Below, one piece after another: positions 11,761 to 23,559 of a stretch of DNA of 64,000 nucleotides. This DNA is from Salvia splendens. Taxonomy: Eukaryota; Streptophyta; Magnoliopsida; Lamiales; Lamiaceae. Position 1 is the first letter of the stretch. The number at the start of each line of letters is the position of its first letter. Below the pieces are notes generated by a model. The model saw only the letters and a list, made by a program, of their open reading frames with translations. It made no database searches and was not told where the DNA came from. Location: NCBI RefSeq assembly GCF_004379255.2, contig NC_056049.1:5208001-5272000 (forward strand), given 5' to 3'. Made by a program: the position numbers and the translations under genes.

Positions 11761-12660
11761 GAACGAGGCCTATATTCAACATATATAACTCTCCCATTAG
11801 CTTCACATATCCCAGAATTAAAGCAACTTTCATTTGTAATACATTTGGTTTCTTTGAGTTAATGCTTTGGGGAGTCTTAATTTGGCGTATATATAATACT
11901 ATCTTAACTAACTGTATATATATTAAATATATATGTACACATGTAGCTTCCGTGCGACGTGCGTGCCCTACTTGGGCCAATAAATTGATAATTATATATA
12001 TAGTTCCTCCATTGTACCAGCATAACTCTAAGGATATTATTTTATTAATTAATAAAAATAAAGATGAGAAATATATCTTACCCATGTGTCTAGTTGGTGA
12101 GTTGTGGCAGCAAGACATTTTAGCGGTCATGCATACATTTCAAGTGTCTATCTGAAGCTTACTTGAGGTGAGGGATCACTTAGTGTGTGCTTGGATCCAG
12201 AAGAGCTTGGTCGCGTCTCCACCATGGCTTCTGGTCTAACAATTGTACGAATACAAACCTTAAAAATCAAGAATTTCAATCGAGAATTTAAAGAAAATCC
12301 TCCCTCCACCATGACAAAAAATACTACTATACTAGTATATTATGTGCAAGCTAAAGAGAGAAATATGAAAAAAATGAGAGAGTGAGAGGAGAGGAAAAAG
12401 TGAATGATTGCGAGAATGAATTATATATTTATAGGCAATCTCCTTTTGCAATTTATGACTGAAAGATCACGAAATCGATTATTTTTAGTATGACAAAAAG
12501 AGCAAGAAATCTCCTTAACAAATATATGTATGCGTGAAGTGTAGAAATGATGCATACAATTGTAGGTGTTAAGTGATGAAGTAAAAAATTATGTGTGAAG
12601 CACATAATCGTGCAAGTGAAATGTTCGCAGACGTTGACTAAGGCACTTGCTAAGTGCAAC
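11740..12660 (+). repeat. Left arm of large inverted repeat
   Basis: This segment recurs in reverse complement at about 13500-15065 once insertions there are removed. Examples are CCACCATGGCTTCTGGTCTAAC near 12219 against its complement near 14350, and the stretch 12350-12622 against 13531-13790. It is non-coding. Confidence 0.75.
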
Positions 12661-12989
12661 TTCGATATTTGTAATACATTTGGTTCTTTGAGTTATCTTA
12701 ACTAACTGTATATAGTAATGCTTTCAATACTTTTGTATTGTACACGTGTCGCATTCGTGCGATGTGTGTGCCACGTGTAATTGATTGTTTCTAATTTTAA
12801 ACTTATTTCAATTATTTTTTTTGTGTTAATGTTCGATTTAGTTACTATAAGAAACAAATTGAGTAAAATATTCGATAACATATGCTTATGAGTAAATGAG
12901 CATATATATGACGTCAAAAACACATTTTAACAAGGCTCACATTCGTTAATCCCCTCAGCGCCGCACCTAGAAAATATGCAGAATTAATT

Positions 12990-13339
12990 TACTCCCTTCG
13001 TCCCAATCTAAGTGAAACGTATTCATTTTTTGTACGTCCCAACCTAAGTGAGACGTTTCCTTTTTTGGCAATAATCAACTTACTCTTCTCTCCTACTTTA
13101 TCCTCTATCTTACTTTAATCTCTCTATCATCTCTCTTACTTTATCCTCTCTTACTTTATTCTCTCTTTCTCTTTCTTACTTTATCATGTCTCTTACTTTT
13201 TTTTCTCTCTTTCTCTTTCTCTTTCTTACTTTACTCTCTCTCTTACTTTACTATTAATAATTTAATTAACTAAACACCACTACCTTATTTCTTGTGCCAA
13301 AATAGAAACGTTTCGCTTAGGCCGGGAGGAAAGAGTATT
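12990..13339. mobile_element. Stowaway-like MITE, about 350 bp
   Basis: The ends are TACTCCCTTCGTCCCAATCTAAG and the diverged complement CTTAGGCCGGGAGGAAAGAGTA. The inner arms match (AAGTGAAACGT against ACGTTTCGCTT). A CT-rich low-complexity tract (13083-13250) fills the middle. It lies in the spacer of the large inverted repeat. Confidence 0.7.
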
Positions 13340-13793
13340 AATTAATCCAATCACTTTCGAGATTTACGCCTTATGATACTTTTACAGTGAAGAAAAAGTC
13401 GTGCAACCGTAATTCACCAACTAGGCACATGTGTGGAATATATATTTCTCATCTTTATTTTTTTAATTGAGAAAAAATTATACGTGGAGTTATGTTGGTA
13501 CAAGAGAGGGCTTGCTCTCCTACATTAGCACCATCTTCACATTTCACTTGCACGATTATGTGCTTTGCACATAATTTTTACTTCACCACTTAATACTTAC
13601 AACTGTATGCATCATTTCTACACTTCACGCATACATATATTTGTTAAGGAGATTTCTTGCTCTTTTTGTCATACTAAAAATAATTGATTTCTTGTTCTTT
13701 CAGTCATAAATTGCAAAAGAAGATTGCCTATAAATATATAATCCATTCTCGCAATCATTCACTTTTTCCTCTCCTCTTACTCTCTTATTTCTT

Positions 13794-14214
13794 TGTTGGA
13801 ATAATTGAGTGAACAATTGCATAAACCTCTCTATGATGATTAACCAAGAACGACGGAGAAGGAGCATAAACTGTAGAGCGGAAGCGTACCTTGATCCAGC
13901 TAGAATTGAACGGTGGAATTGCTTTGCAACGGCTATGGATCTTCCAAACGATCAGAGACGTCCTTCACAATAGTCTGCCGAGAGAATACAGAGATATTGA
14001 ACGTTCTTCTGACGTCTGGGGACCATAACCTTCATTTATTTTCTATTTGGTTCCTCAACAAATAGAAAATAACAAAATGGTATCTACACTTATTTCCATA
14101 ACAAATAAATACACTTTAGCCCAAACTTTAATCTTTATAGGATCACTTTAATTACGCAACTGAAAGATAGCCATACACATTAAATTAGTCATGTGCAAGC
14201 CAAAATTTCTAACA
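13794..14214. mobile_element. Copia-like solo LTR (421 bp)
   Basis: The segment begins TGTTGGAATAATTG and ends TTTCTAACA (5'-TG...CA-3'). It interrupts the inverted-repeat arm exactly at these points. The flanks TTCTT and TTCCT form a 5-bp target duplication with one mismatch. No second LTR or internal region is present. The copia assignment rests on the TGTTGGAAT-type start. Confidence 0.65.
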
Positions 14215-14742
14215 TTCCTTCCTATTTCTCTCTTTAGCTTGCGCATAATATACTAATAGTAGTAGTATTTTTTGTTATGGTGAAGGGAGGATTTTCTTTA
14301 AGAGATTGAAATTCTTGATTTTTAAGGTTTATACTCGTACAATTGTTAGATCAGAAGCCATGGTGGAGATGCGGCGAAACTCTTCTGGTTCCAAGCACAC
14401 ACTAAGTGATCTCTCACCTGAAGTAAGCTTCAGATAGACACTTGAAATGTATGTAGGACAACTAAAATGTCTTGTTGCAACAACTCACCAACTAAACACG
14501 TGGGTGAGACATATTTATCATCTTTATTTTTAATAATTGATAAAATAATATCCTTAAGAGTTATGTTGGTACAATTGAGGAACTATATATATAATTATCA
14601 ATAGTTCAATACATTGGTCCAACCAGGGCACGTACGTCGCACGGAGGCTACACGTGTACATAGCTGTTAGTTAAGATAGCATTAATTATACCCCAAATTA
14701 AGACTCCCCAGAGCATTAACTCAAAGAAACCAAATGTATTAC

Positions 14743-15002
14743 TCTCTCCGTTTCAGCACAGTTGAGGCAAAATTTTTTGACACGGAGTTTAAGAAATGAA
14801 GGTTGAGTGTATTAAATAAATAGATAAAAATTAAAAGAGGGGAAAAATAGAGAGAATAAAGTAAAAAGTGAATAAAGTGGAAAAATAAAGTAATAGAGAG
14901 TAAAGTAAGAAAGAGAAAAATGTTACTATATATGGAAATGACTCAACTATGAGGGAACTCCCGAAATGGAAAAATAACTCAGCTCTAAGGGAACGGAGGG
15001 AG
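14743..15002. mobile_element. Stowaway-like MITE
   Basis: The termini are CTCTCTCCGTTTCAGC and GGGAACGGAGGGAG, flanked by TA on both sides. The sister arm near 11830 reads through the site without it, giving an internal empty-site control. Confidence 0.85.
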
Positions 15003-15110
15003 TACAAATGAAAGTTGCTTTAATTCTGGGATATTTGAAGCTGATGGGAGAGTTATATATGAAGGAGCTTTCGCTTTTCTTCTACACTGAATTGTATCTT
15101 ATCAAGTCTT

Positions 15111-18100
15111 TGTCACGACCACAACTCCCTAGTACTAGTGAGCGTAGCTATTTCGTGACTAAAATAATCTCATCAATCATAAACTCGACATAAGGGAAAT
15201 AATCAACTCGAGGTAATAGTTTCGAAGGCGAATTGGTACACAGTCAAAATGAAATCAGAGTATCAAGACCAAATTCATAAGTTTCTAGAACATAGTTCTA
15301 TTGCAGCGGAAGAGTCCAAGACAAAATAGTACGTATGAAGACATACTACTTTGGGTTACCTAGCTACTTATTAAGGGTCATTTCCCAACACCTTCGCCTC
15401 CTCGTTCACGTTCAACCTGCACATTAGAAAAGAAACATGTAGGGCTGCGTACTTGATATACTCAGTGAGCATAGTGCCAAAATAAGTTTTATTTAATTTG
15501 TCAGCCACAGTTGAGTGAACACGGAGTTTTTATTTAAAAAGTCCCGAGTCACTAATTTTCTTTCATTTCATAAAATTGATTGCGCAATCACATAAACATA
15601 GATACCATATCTGAACGTATGTAAACCGGGAATGTGGCCACATTCCACGACGGTCATTGGACCGGCCAACTCGAAAGTTAGCTCACGATCCACATATGTG
15701 TACACTAGTCCGAGTAGGGTTTGCGGCCCTGCTGGGACCCGAATTCGATTTAACATGATTGGCATAGCCAAGCAGATAGGTAATCGTAAAAGCTAAAACA
15801 TGGCATGACAAACATATTTAGAAAAGATTCACATGTTCATATTAAAATCACGTTTTGAAAAGAATGCCCACCTCAGAGCTTACTTCCTTAATTGAAAGTC
15901 CTTCGACTTGGTCTTACTTAACGTGGGACGACGCCCCTTTAGAAAATAAAGTATACTTAAATTAGGCTTAAGAAGCCGAATAAACTTGTTGTGAATGCAT
16001 CCTATGTGCATGATCGTTTTATTCTTTCTTCTTATTTCATGAGGAAATTCCTTAAGCACAAATTAAATCAAGGTATTTAATTTATTTGGAGGCCTATGAA
16101 AATTATTCGTTTAACACGAGGGCGTTACCTCCTATGAAAATTATTCAAGCAATAAATAAAACCGGGCTTTATTCATCATTGTGGAATTAATTAGCGTACC
16201 ATTTCCCACATCAATTATTCGAACACTAAGTTAAAGTCCGGGAATTAAATTCGTCACCGTGGTTAATTAGCGTACTATCAATTAATTGGCCGGGCAAATA
16301 TTTTATGAGGGTCCGGGAACTAAATTTCCGCAGTAGGCCCAAAATGAAAGAATTAACTTATTTCTTTATTTAACACATTTCCAGGCCCAAGCTTCTATTT
16401 AATTTAAGGCATCAGCCCAATTATTAATTTATTTCCTTTGGCCCATTATAACTTATAAGAGCTGGCACAAATTCGAAAATTAATTGGGGAGGCCCAATCT
16501 CTTCATACTCCCACTCCGTCGCTGCTCCCCCTCCCTCTTCATGAGAAATTTCGGAATAAGGAATCATATTCGCTGACCTTTTAGAATTTAGGATTAATTT
16601 CGTTGACCTTTTGGAATATGGGATCGAGCCATGCGAATTTTTCAAAACAAGGGTTTTTGCCTTTTTCTTTTTCTTTTGTCTTCTTTTACATATTATTTCC
16701 CTTACAAAATTTATAAATTGCCCAAATTACCCCACGTTAGATTTAAAACCCCAATTCTAAAATGCCAATCGTGAATTTGATAATTTTGAAACCCAGTTGA
16801 TACTTCCACCATATATCCACCGACCACTCAAAACATAGAATTGCCAAGGACGGAGGTTTTGATCTCATGAGCTGCTAGCTTAACTTGTTCTAATTCATGC
16901 ATAAGGGTAAATCATTGCGTACAGATAGTGAAGCAATTATGGGCGTATATTACAGAGAACAAGACAAAATTATCTGTGAATTTGTGATGATGTTCTGCGA
17001 CTTGTTTTTGAGACGTACTGCACTAACATGTTCAAGATGAATAAGTTGTTGGCAAAACATATTTTGCAACTTGATCAACCTCGCTCGTACCTTAGTTTAA
17101 CTGTTTATCACTGTATTCCTGAACTGTTTGCAGAAGAGACAGTTCAAGCTAAGAAATCTGTTCATAAATTTTGTGGGGTGGTGGATCAGTGGTGGTCTGG
17201 TGGAAGTTTCAGAATTGCAGTTTCAAAGCGTTTCAGAATTGTTGTTTCAAATCTTACGTGGGATAGTTTGGTCAATTCATAATTCTTCTAAGGAAAATAA
17301 TAAGAAAAATAAGAGAAAAAAACAAAAAACATTTATTCTGAAAAATTCGCGTGTTTCGATTTCTAAAAGGGTCAGCAAAATATGATCCCAAATTTCGAAA
17401 TTTCTCGTTCTTCTTTCACCATTCATTCACCCAAATTAGGAACCCTAGGTAGGAGACTCCCCAAATTCGAGAGCCAGTCGCTGCTGTGCACAAACGCTGC
17501 GCGCAGCAGCTTTTCGTCGCGCCGATGGCTGCTGTTCGGCAGCCCGTGCACTCCCAGGTCGTCGCCGCAGGGTCAGGCCACAGCAGGAGACGCAGCACGG
17601 TTCGCCGTGCTGTACACCGCCGTCGTTGTCGCCATCACTGGAGCTCGGCAGATTCGAGCCGTCGTCGGAACAGAGGAGACGTCGCCTCCGTGACTCCCTC
17701 TCCCTCTCTAGGCTGCTTTACAGCTGTGAGCACCGCCGTCAGCCGCCAGCCAGCTCCGCCGCCGTGCCACGCTGCTGATATCTCGCCGGCAGCCTCCTGA
17801 CTGCCAGCAGCCGTCCGGTTCTCCGTCGATCAACGAGCAGCCGTCGCCGAAGTCCATCGGGGAGCCACCCCTGCTCCCGTCGCCCTTGTCGTCGCTGCTG
17901 TCCGAGCGTGATTCGAGGCGCGCCACCACCGCCTCGCGCTATTGCTCCAGCGGCGTAGCAGCCTCCTCGCGATTAAGCTAAGTCTCGGTTTAAATTCTAA
18001 ATTTTCATCTTTGTCTAAATTCTCAGTTTTGAGCATGTGGCAGTATGAATAATCTGGACTTTTGGATTACAGTTTTGAGCCTATTTCTTACTGATTGTGA

Positions 18101-19292
18101 GGGGTTAACGTTACTTGAAGGAAACTTGTGTATACATGATGGTTTCTATATATTTTTTTTGTTCCTACATGATGCCAAAGAGAAGGCTTGGGGTGGGGAG
18201 CATGGTTACCTGTTGTGGAGTTATGGAAAGGTGTGAAAGAGCTCCCCCTTTGCCGCCTAGTTCTCGGCTCCTCAGAGAATAAGAGTATGTTGATTTCTTT
18301 GATGTGGTGGGAGGGTGTTCAAGGTAGTGTTGAGGGGGTTTTATAGGCTGATCTTGGTGTACTTGGGAGGATTAAATGGGCTGATTTCTCATTTTGTTTT
18401 CTATAGGCAGCATATCTTCCTTTCTATGATTCTGCAGTACCTTTAGTTTAATGTAACTTGGTGTCATTTGTAGTACTAGGTACTTGATCATTAACTCCAT
18501 TTGTTCCCATATGATTATCTAGTACTTTGGCTATGAACTTTCATTGTTTGCTTGTGGCTGGTGAGAGAAAAATAGGTGTACAAGGAGGGCTGCAGGGTTT
18601 GTTAGGAGTGGGAGTGTAGCTGCTGCTGCAAATCTGATCTTGCCCCTTTTTGGCAAGTCCTTTGGTCTCTCATTGTTAAAGGAAGGTTGCCTCAACTCTC
18701 TCCTAATAGTAGTCCCTTTAATTCTTCTTGTTCCTTAGTCATTTATACTTGTCTTTTCTTGTAGATAGAAGGGAAACTTGGCTGCCACAAGGTTGCTGCA
18801 TTGTTGTTGTTTCTCGCGGGCGGCCTGGGCTCGCTGCCCTTAGCCGACGGCTGCACGGATAGGGGCGCGGTGGAGTGCGACGTGGGCTCGGGAGAAGAAG
18901 CCCAAAGTGCAAGCCATACTAGACTTTATTTCCTTAAGCTTTTGGCCCATTCAAGAGTATTTGTTCTAGTGCAGTATCCCATATTCTCTTCAACAACTTC
19001 ATACGTGAGGCGATCATAATGTATTATGTTTTCGAACGCTTTTAGTTCGGGGTACACACTTTCATATCCTTGTACACTTTCTTTTATTTATATTTTATTT
19101 ATTTATTACATACACATTTCTTCGTGTTTTTAGTTCACCCAATTCTCTTTAAACCTTCATTTTACAACCTACGACGTTAAACATTTACGAATGGTAATGA
19201 ACTCCATTTAAAACAACGAAACGAGAGAGCGATGAAACTCTATCTCAACATTAAACATAACGAAATGGGGTAATAAAGGGGCGGGTATTACA
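15111..19292. mobile_element. Solo LTR (about 4.18 kb) of a Ty3/gypsy element
   Basis: It starts TGTCACGACC and ends GGGCGGGTATTACA, which are LTR termini typical of chromovirus-type (Tekay/Del-like) gypsy elements. A perfect 5-bp repeat GTCTT flanks it (15106-15110 and 19293-19297). The surrounding repeat family reads across the site when the segment is removed (TTATCAAGTC...CTGCTCC). No primer-binding site, gag or pol is seen inside and the start sequence does not recur, so a solo LTR is the best reading. The GC-rich block 17380-17990 holds overlapping frames without recognisable domains. Confidence 0.75.
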
Positions 19293-19324
19293 GTCTTGCT
19301 GCTCCACTTTATCATACACCAGGA

Positions 19325-19445
19325 GGGGATCCTCTGGTTCACAAATTCAAAGCAGCTCTTGCTATTCCACACAATTCAATAAAATAATATAATTTGTGTG
19401 GAACAGTAGAGCTGCTGTGGATTTGTGCACATTAGAGGATCCTCA
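19325..19445. mobile_element. Small fold-back MITE (about 120 bp)
   Basis: The arms GGATCCTCT...GCAGCTCTTGCTATTCCACACAA and TTGTGTGGAACAGTAGAGCTGC...AGAGGATCC are near-perfect inverses around a short AT-rich loop. The element interrupts the right-hand copy of the repeat family (compare 10195-10215, inverted). I did not resolve a target duplication. Confidence 0.65.
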
Positions 19446-19489
19446 TCCTTCTACAGCTCTTCCCTATCAAGAAACAGGCCAAACATCAT

Positions 19490-20038
19490 TGGTATATAAT
19501 ATTAAATGGGGTGTTGACTATTGGAGGAAGCAAATTTGGGGTATTATGCTATCTTAAGTACTTCCTCCGTCCCTGTTTGTCTCATTTCATTTTTTACATT
19601 AGTTTTGAAAAAATGATAATAATAAATAGTTAAAGTGGAGAGAGTGTAAAGTAAGAGATAGAATAATGTGGATAAGACTCTCATATTTACGTTATTCTCT
19701 CTTTTAAATCAAGTATAAACGGAATATTTAATTCCACAATTTTTGTCAGATTTTTTGTATCTTCTTTTCGCATACAACTAAAAGGTGAAGAAGGAAATGT
19801 TTTAATAGTAATATTACCCCAAAATAAATCAAATTAAAAAAAATATTTTACACGATTAGTTAGTTCCCCCAAAAAACTTGAGTCGTGTGCTAATAATCTT
19901 TCAGCATGTGCAGTTCAATTTTCGTTGACATCAATTTTCGTTGATTGTGTCTTAACAAAGTTAATGCCAATCTCATTTTGTAGCAAATTTATATCAATTT
20001 TGAAGTAATATTAATCAAGTCAAATGGTATTACTATAT
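19490..20038. repeat. Inverted copy of 9610-10200
   Basis: It matches the reverse complement of the left part of the nest over several hundred bases: the TTAAATGGGGTGTTGACTAT block near 19504 against 10145-10175, and the 19765-20035 block against 9605-10045. A MITE end (TACTTCCTCCGTCCC, from about 19559) lies inside and its right terminus is lost. The outer edge falls near 20038. Confidence 0.7.
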
Positions 20039-20039
20039 A

Positions 20040-20940
20040 GCAATACGAAAAGAATACGACTTTGTTTCAAAAAGTAAATCAGTTCATATTTTATATAACA
20101 ATACTAAAATTTATCATAATAATAATATCAAAATCATGTTAATTGATTATACACACGAAGCGATGCCACTTTTTTTTCTTGGAATAAGAATCAATTTTAA
20201 TGATATAATAATACTAAAATTTGGCATTATTAATAAAACTTAATTTTATCCTCATCAACCATGAATTATTGCTTCTTTCTCCCTTTTCTTCCCCACTTCT
20301 TAATCATCTCCTAGTTGCAATCAACAGTACACTTAAAGACTATAATAACAATTTTAATCTTGGAACTAATTCAATCTCAGATAATTGTATGATCATATAC
20401 TATTGAGCATATAATTAATAGTCATCTAACATGTGTGAGTGTCTTTGGGGAGTCAGGGGCATATCTATCAAATTTAATGGGTAGAGTAAAACTAAAGATG
20501 ATTATATTGATAGCCCAACATATGGAGTTTGACCCTAATATTACTACACATAGTCATGTGTAATTAAGCAATTAATCAATTAAACCAATCAAAGTCAACC
20601 CACAAAAAGTCGTTAAGAAAGCTTAAAAACTCGTTGCAATATTAAGCATCGGAATTTTGATGCTTGAGCTTTTTGAGGGAGTAATTGCATCACTTGATCA
20701 TTAATTCAATAAGAAAATATTTGTTGTTTGCTATAGGTTTTTAATTAAATATGATCATAACACACTCAAAATGTTACTACATGCTGTATTTTGTTATACT
20801 TAACTAAAAGAACTGATTTGGTAGCATGATGTAACTCCTCACATTTCACATGATGTAACTCCTCACATTTCACATCTACTTTGTCTCAAGCGATTTTCTG
20901 TTTTTGATTCTATGCATATGAAGTACTACGATTTCAGTCA
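20040..20940. other. Intergenic, no gene seen
   Basis: AT-rich DNA. A 22-bp tandem duplication (ATGATGTAACTCCTCACATTTC) sits at about 20826-20870. No protein-like ORF was found. Confidence 0.5.
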
Positions 20941-20942
20941 TA

Positions 20943-21434
20943 TACTCCCTCTAGTTCCTAATATATACTCCCTCCGTCCCACATAATTTGGGACACTTTG
21001 ATCGGGCACGGGTTTTAAGAAATGTAATGAAAAATGAGTTGAAAAAGTTAGTGGAATGTGGGTCCTACTTTGATATATTAGTTTTATAATTAAATGTGAG
21101 TATGAATGAGTTAGTGGAATGCGGGGTCCACTACAAAAAATGGTAAAAGTGAAATGAGTCAAATTATGTGGGACGGCCCAAAATGGAAAGCTGAGTCAAA
21201 TTATGTGGGACGGAGGGCGTATTTCATATTGGATCGGTGCAGGTTTTAATGAATTAGCTAGTGGTTGAAAAAATTAGTGTTTTTTTCATACTTTTTAATT
21301 ATATAATAATTATGAGTAGAATAAGTTGGTGGAATGTGGAATCCACTTATTAAAAATAGTAACAATGAAATGAGACATTTATTGGAACCGTCCATAAAAA
21401 GAAATATGAGGCATTTGATGGAGACCGGAGGTAG
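20943..21434. mobile_element. Outer Stowaway-like MITE carrying a nested MITE
   Basis: The outer ends are TACTCCCTCTAGTTCC and GGAGACCGGAGGTAGTA. After about 20 bases the left arm is broken by a second complete MITE (about 20966-21222) with ends TACTCCCTCCGTCCCAC and GTGGGACGGAGGGCGTA. It sits at a TA as Stowaway elements do. Confidence 0.75.
20966..21222. mobile_element. Inner Stowaway-like MITE
   Basis: Near-perfect terminal arms (CTCCCTCCGTCCCACATAAT against ATTATGTGGGACGGAGGG) flanked by TA. It lies inside another MITE. Confidence 0.85.
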
Positions 21435-21539
21435 TAGTGTATATTGAGAAAAATGTATTATTGGAATTGTTCATGATTTTTCATTTAAAATACTACTTAG
21501 TGTATTTGAATGCAATGGTAAAACATTTAGGTCCATTTA

Positions 21540-23550
21540 GTATACCAAATTAAAATTGAAATTCCATAAAACTGAATTGGAAAGAATTAAATTCTAATTC
21601 AATCACAATTCTTATGTTTGGTGATTTGAAATTGAATTTGAATAAACTTTGCACACAAACAATATACAATGTACACATACAACACACACAATACATACAC
21701 TGCGTGCGCGCACACACCACACACAACCCTGCACAAAAACACACACAATACATGCACTGCACACACTCATTGAACGCAGTGTATGTCGTGTGTGTGCACT
21801 GCATACAATGCACACACACGGCAAAAACGCTGATAGGGCCCTCGAGCATCCAAATCTAGCCCAAGATCGCATCCAAATCTCTTCCAATCCCAAACATATC
21901 TTTTAATATTATTTGATTTAGCACATGTTTTGTAATCTTCTTTAATATTTTCTAGATTCTTCTAGCTTTTAGATTTCTTATTTAAAGGAGATCTTTTAGA
22001 TCATGATTCATTAAGAAATAAAGATTAACTTATTCTCATTCACGGTCCTTCTTTGAGACTTTTGATTATTCACTAGCACCTCAACTAAGGTTTTAAATTG
22101 TTTTTGTTTTATTTCGTAGTTGTGTTGAACATCACTAATGATATCTATCGAGGACAACAATTATAACAATGAGCAGTCCTGCAAGTTCAAGCTCTTGTCG
22201 AGGCTGATTTCTGCACCGAATTTCATTCATCCAACCCCCTATGTGAGGTTCTAGGGGATCACTATTTACAGCACGTGTTCTTTCATCGCTCGATGAACTC
22301 CTTTTTCTCCTCGATGGAGTTGAGGAACTTCTACCAATAGTGGAGCAATCTCCTCCGAAAACAATGCAAACTCTTCTTAATCCACTCACGAGCACTTGTC
22401 ACAAAGCATTCTAATATTGACATATAAGTAGGTGTAGCTTCTTGCATTCTTGAGATAACATGCACCATATGATGATGACATGATAGAGGATGTCTTTCAA
22501 TGGATTGTATCATCCTTTGAGAGCTTGGATCACGTTCATGACCATAATTTTATGGAGGGGTGCATGTTGTAGGCTCTCTCTACTGCTTCAATGCAATGGG
22601 CGAGTAGGTGTAGCTTCTTGCATTCTTGAGATATAAGTAGGTGTAGTTTGTTGCATTCTTGAGATAACAAGGATCACTGCACGGAATGCTCCATACAATG
22701 ATGACAAGATGAAGGATGTCTTATCATCCTTTGAGAGCTTGGATCACGTTCATGTCCATAATTTTATGGATGGTGCATTTTTTACCTAGGAGATTTTAAG
22801 AGCATTAATTGTGGTGCATTTGAATGGGAATATGAACGTAGTGATTCATATTGTGGTTCCAATATTTTGATCTTGCTGCACAAAATTAATGTTGTTAATC
22901 ATTATTTGCGTGCAAATGTGCGGATTGGGGCATATTTTGCGGAATTACTTGCAGCATGATCTGCCCCTCCGTTGCCAACTGTACTACGCTCCTGCGGGCA
23001 TATTTTGCGGAATTACTTGATATTATGGCACAAGGGGATGATATTAGTTTCAATTTTGTAGTATTTGATTACAGGCAGCCGATGGAGGAAATACATGGTG
23101 TTAGATTCTTTCCTTTTCCTTCCCAATTCAAAGTTATATTTTGAATTAGGATATTTGGGTGCGAACACGAGCAGCTTTCCCGAGGGCCACTATTTTTCTT
23201 TCCATTTTCCGCATTGAGGACGAGTCACCCTTATTCTCTTATTTTCCACCTTAAGTGGAAGATAGAACATTGTGTACTTTGTATGTGCGCGCACACACTA
23301 TATGAGTAGTGTGTATTGGATGCGCGCGCGCATGTGTGTAGTGTGTATTGTACACACAGTGAAGATATCTAATTTTGTAACGATTTGAGATTCTAGATTT
23401 GAGATTCTAATTTTAATATTCTTATATGAAATTCAAATTGTAAAATTGAGATATTCAAATGTAAGTCAATTTTAAATCAAAACATTTTGTAATGCCAATT
23501 ATTGAATTTGGAAGTGAAGACTAAAATTTCATGATACCAAATTACTATAT
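21540..23550. repeat. Probable unclassified transposon with CA/TG-rich subterminal blocks
   Basis: A CA-rich low-complexity block at about 21650-21830 (ACACACA, GTGCGCGCACACA) is mirrored by a TG-rich block at 23278-23360 (TGTGCGCGCACACA, GTGTGTATTG). Loosely inverted AT-rich ends containing ATACCAAATT lie outside them. Between is a degenerate direct duplication of about 140 bp (22425-22565 and 22635-22776). No terminal repeat or target duplication is clean enough for a class call. Confidence 0.35.
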
Positions 23551-23559
23551 TTTTTTCAG

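Larger units (their letters stand above)
9331..12957. mobile_element. MULE-like element with long terminal inverted repeats
   Basis: The left end (TGAGGGGATTAACGAATGTG from 9331) and the right end (its reverse complement, ending at 12957) start an inverted repeat of about 270 bp (9331-9600 against 12690-12957). Long inverted arms suggest a Mutator-like or fold-back element. No matching target duplication was found, so the ends may have been altered. The interior holds further inverted copies of the same family, a MITE and a hAT element, and no transposase. Confidence 0.55.
13500..15065 (-). repeat. Right arm of large inverted repeat
   Basis: Reverse-complement partner of about 11740-12660, interrupted by a copia-like solo LTR (13794-14214) and a MITE (14743-15002). 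Frames such as the 61-codon one near 15008 are reproduced on the minus strand of the other arm and come from the repeat, not from a gene. Confidence 0.75.

Noticed and set aside
15008..15193. 61-codon ORF, with a matching peptide on the minus strand near 11744-12130
   Set aside because: The likeness between the peptides only reflects that the DNA is an inverted repeat; neither has domain features.
17382..18036. Overlapping 60-104 codon ORFs
   Set aside because: Short, overlapping on both strands, no domain; they lie inside a solo LTR.
21550..21906. Cys/His-rich ORFs on both strands
   Set aside because: They translate CA/TG low-complexity DNA, producing CVCVC and HTHTI strings. No independent sign of coding.
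22135..22513. Minus-strand ORFs as a transposase
   Set aside because: The frames are short and carry no catalytic motif I can name; kept only as part of an unclassified repeat.
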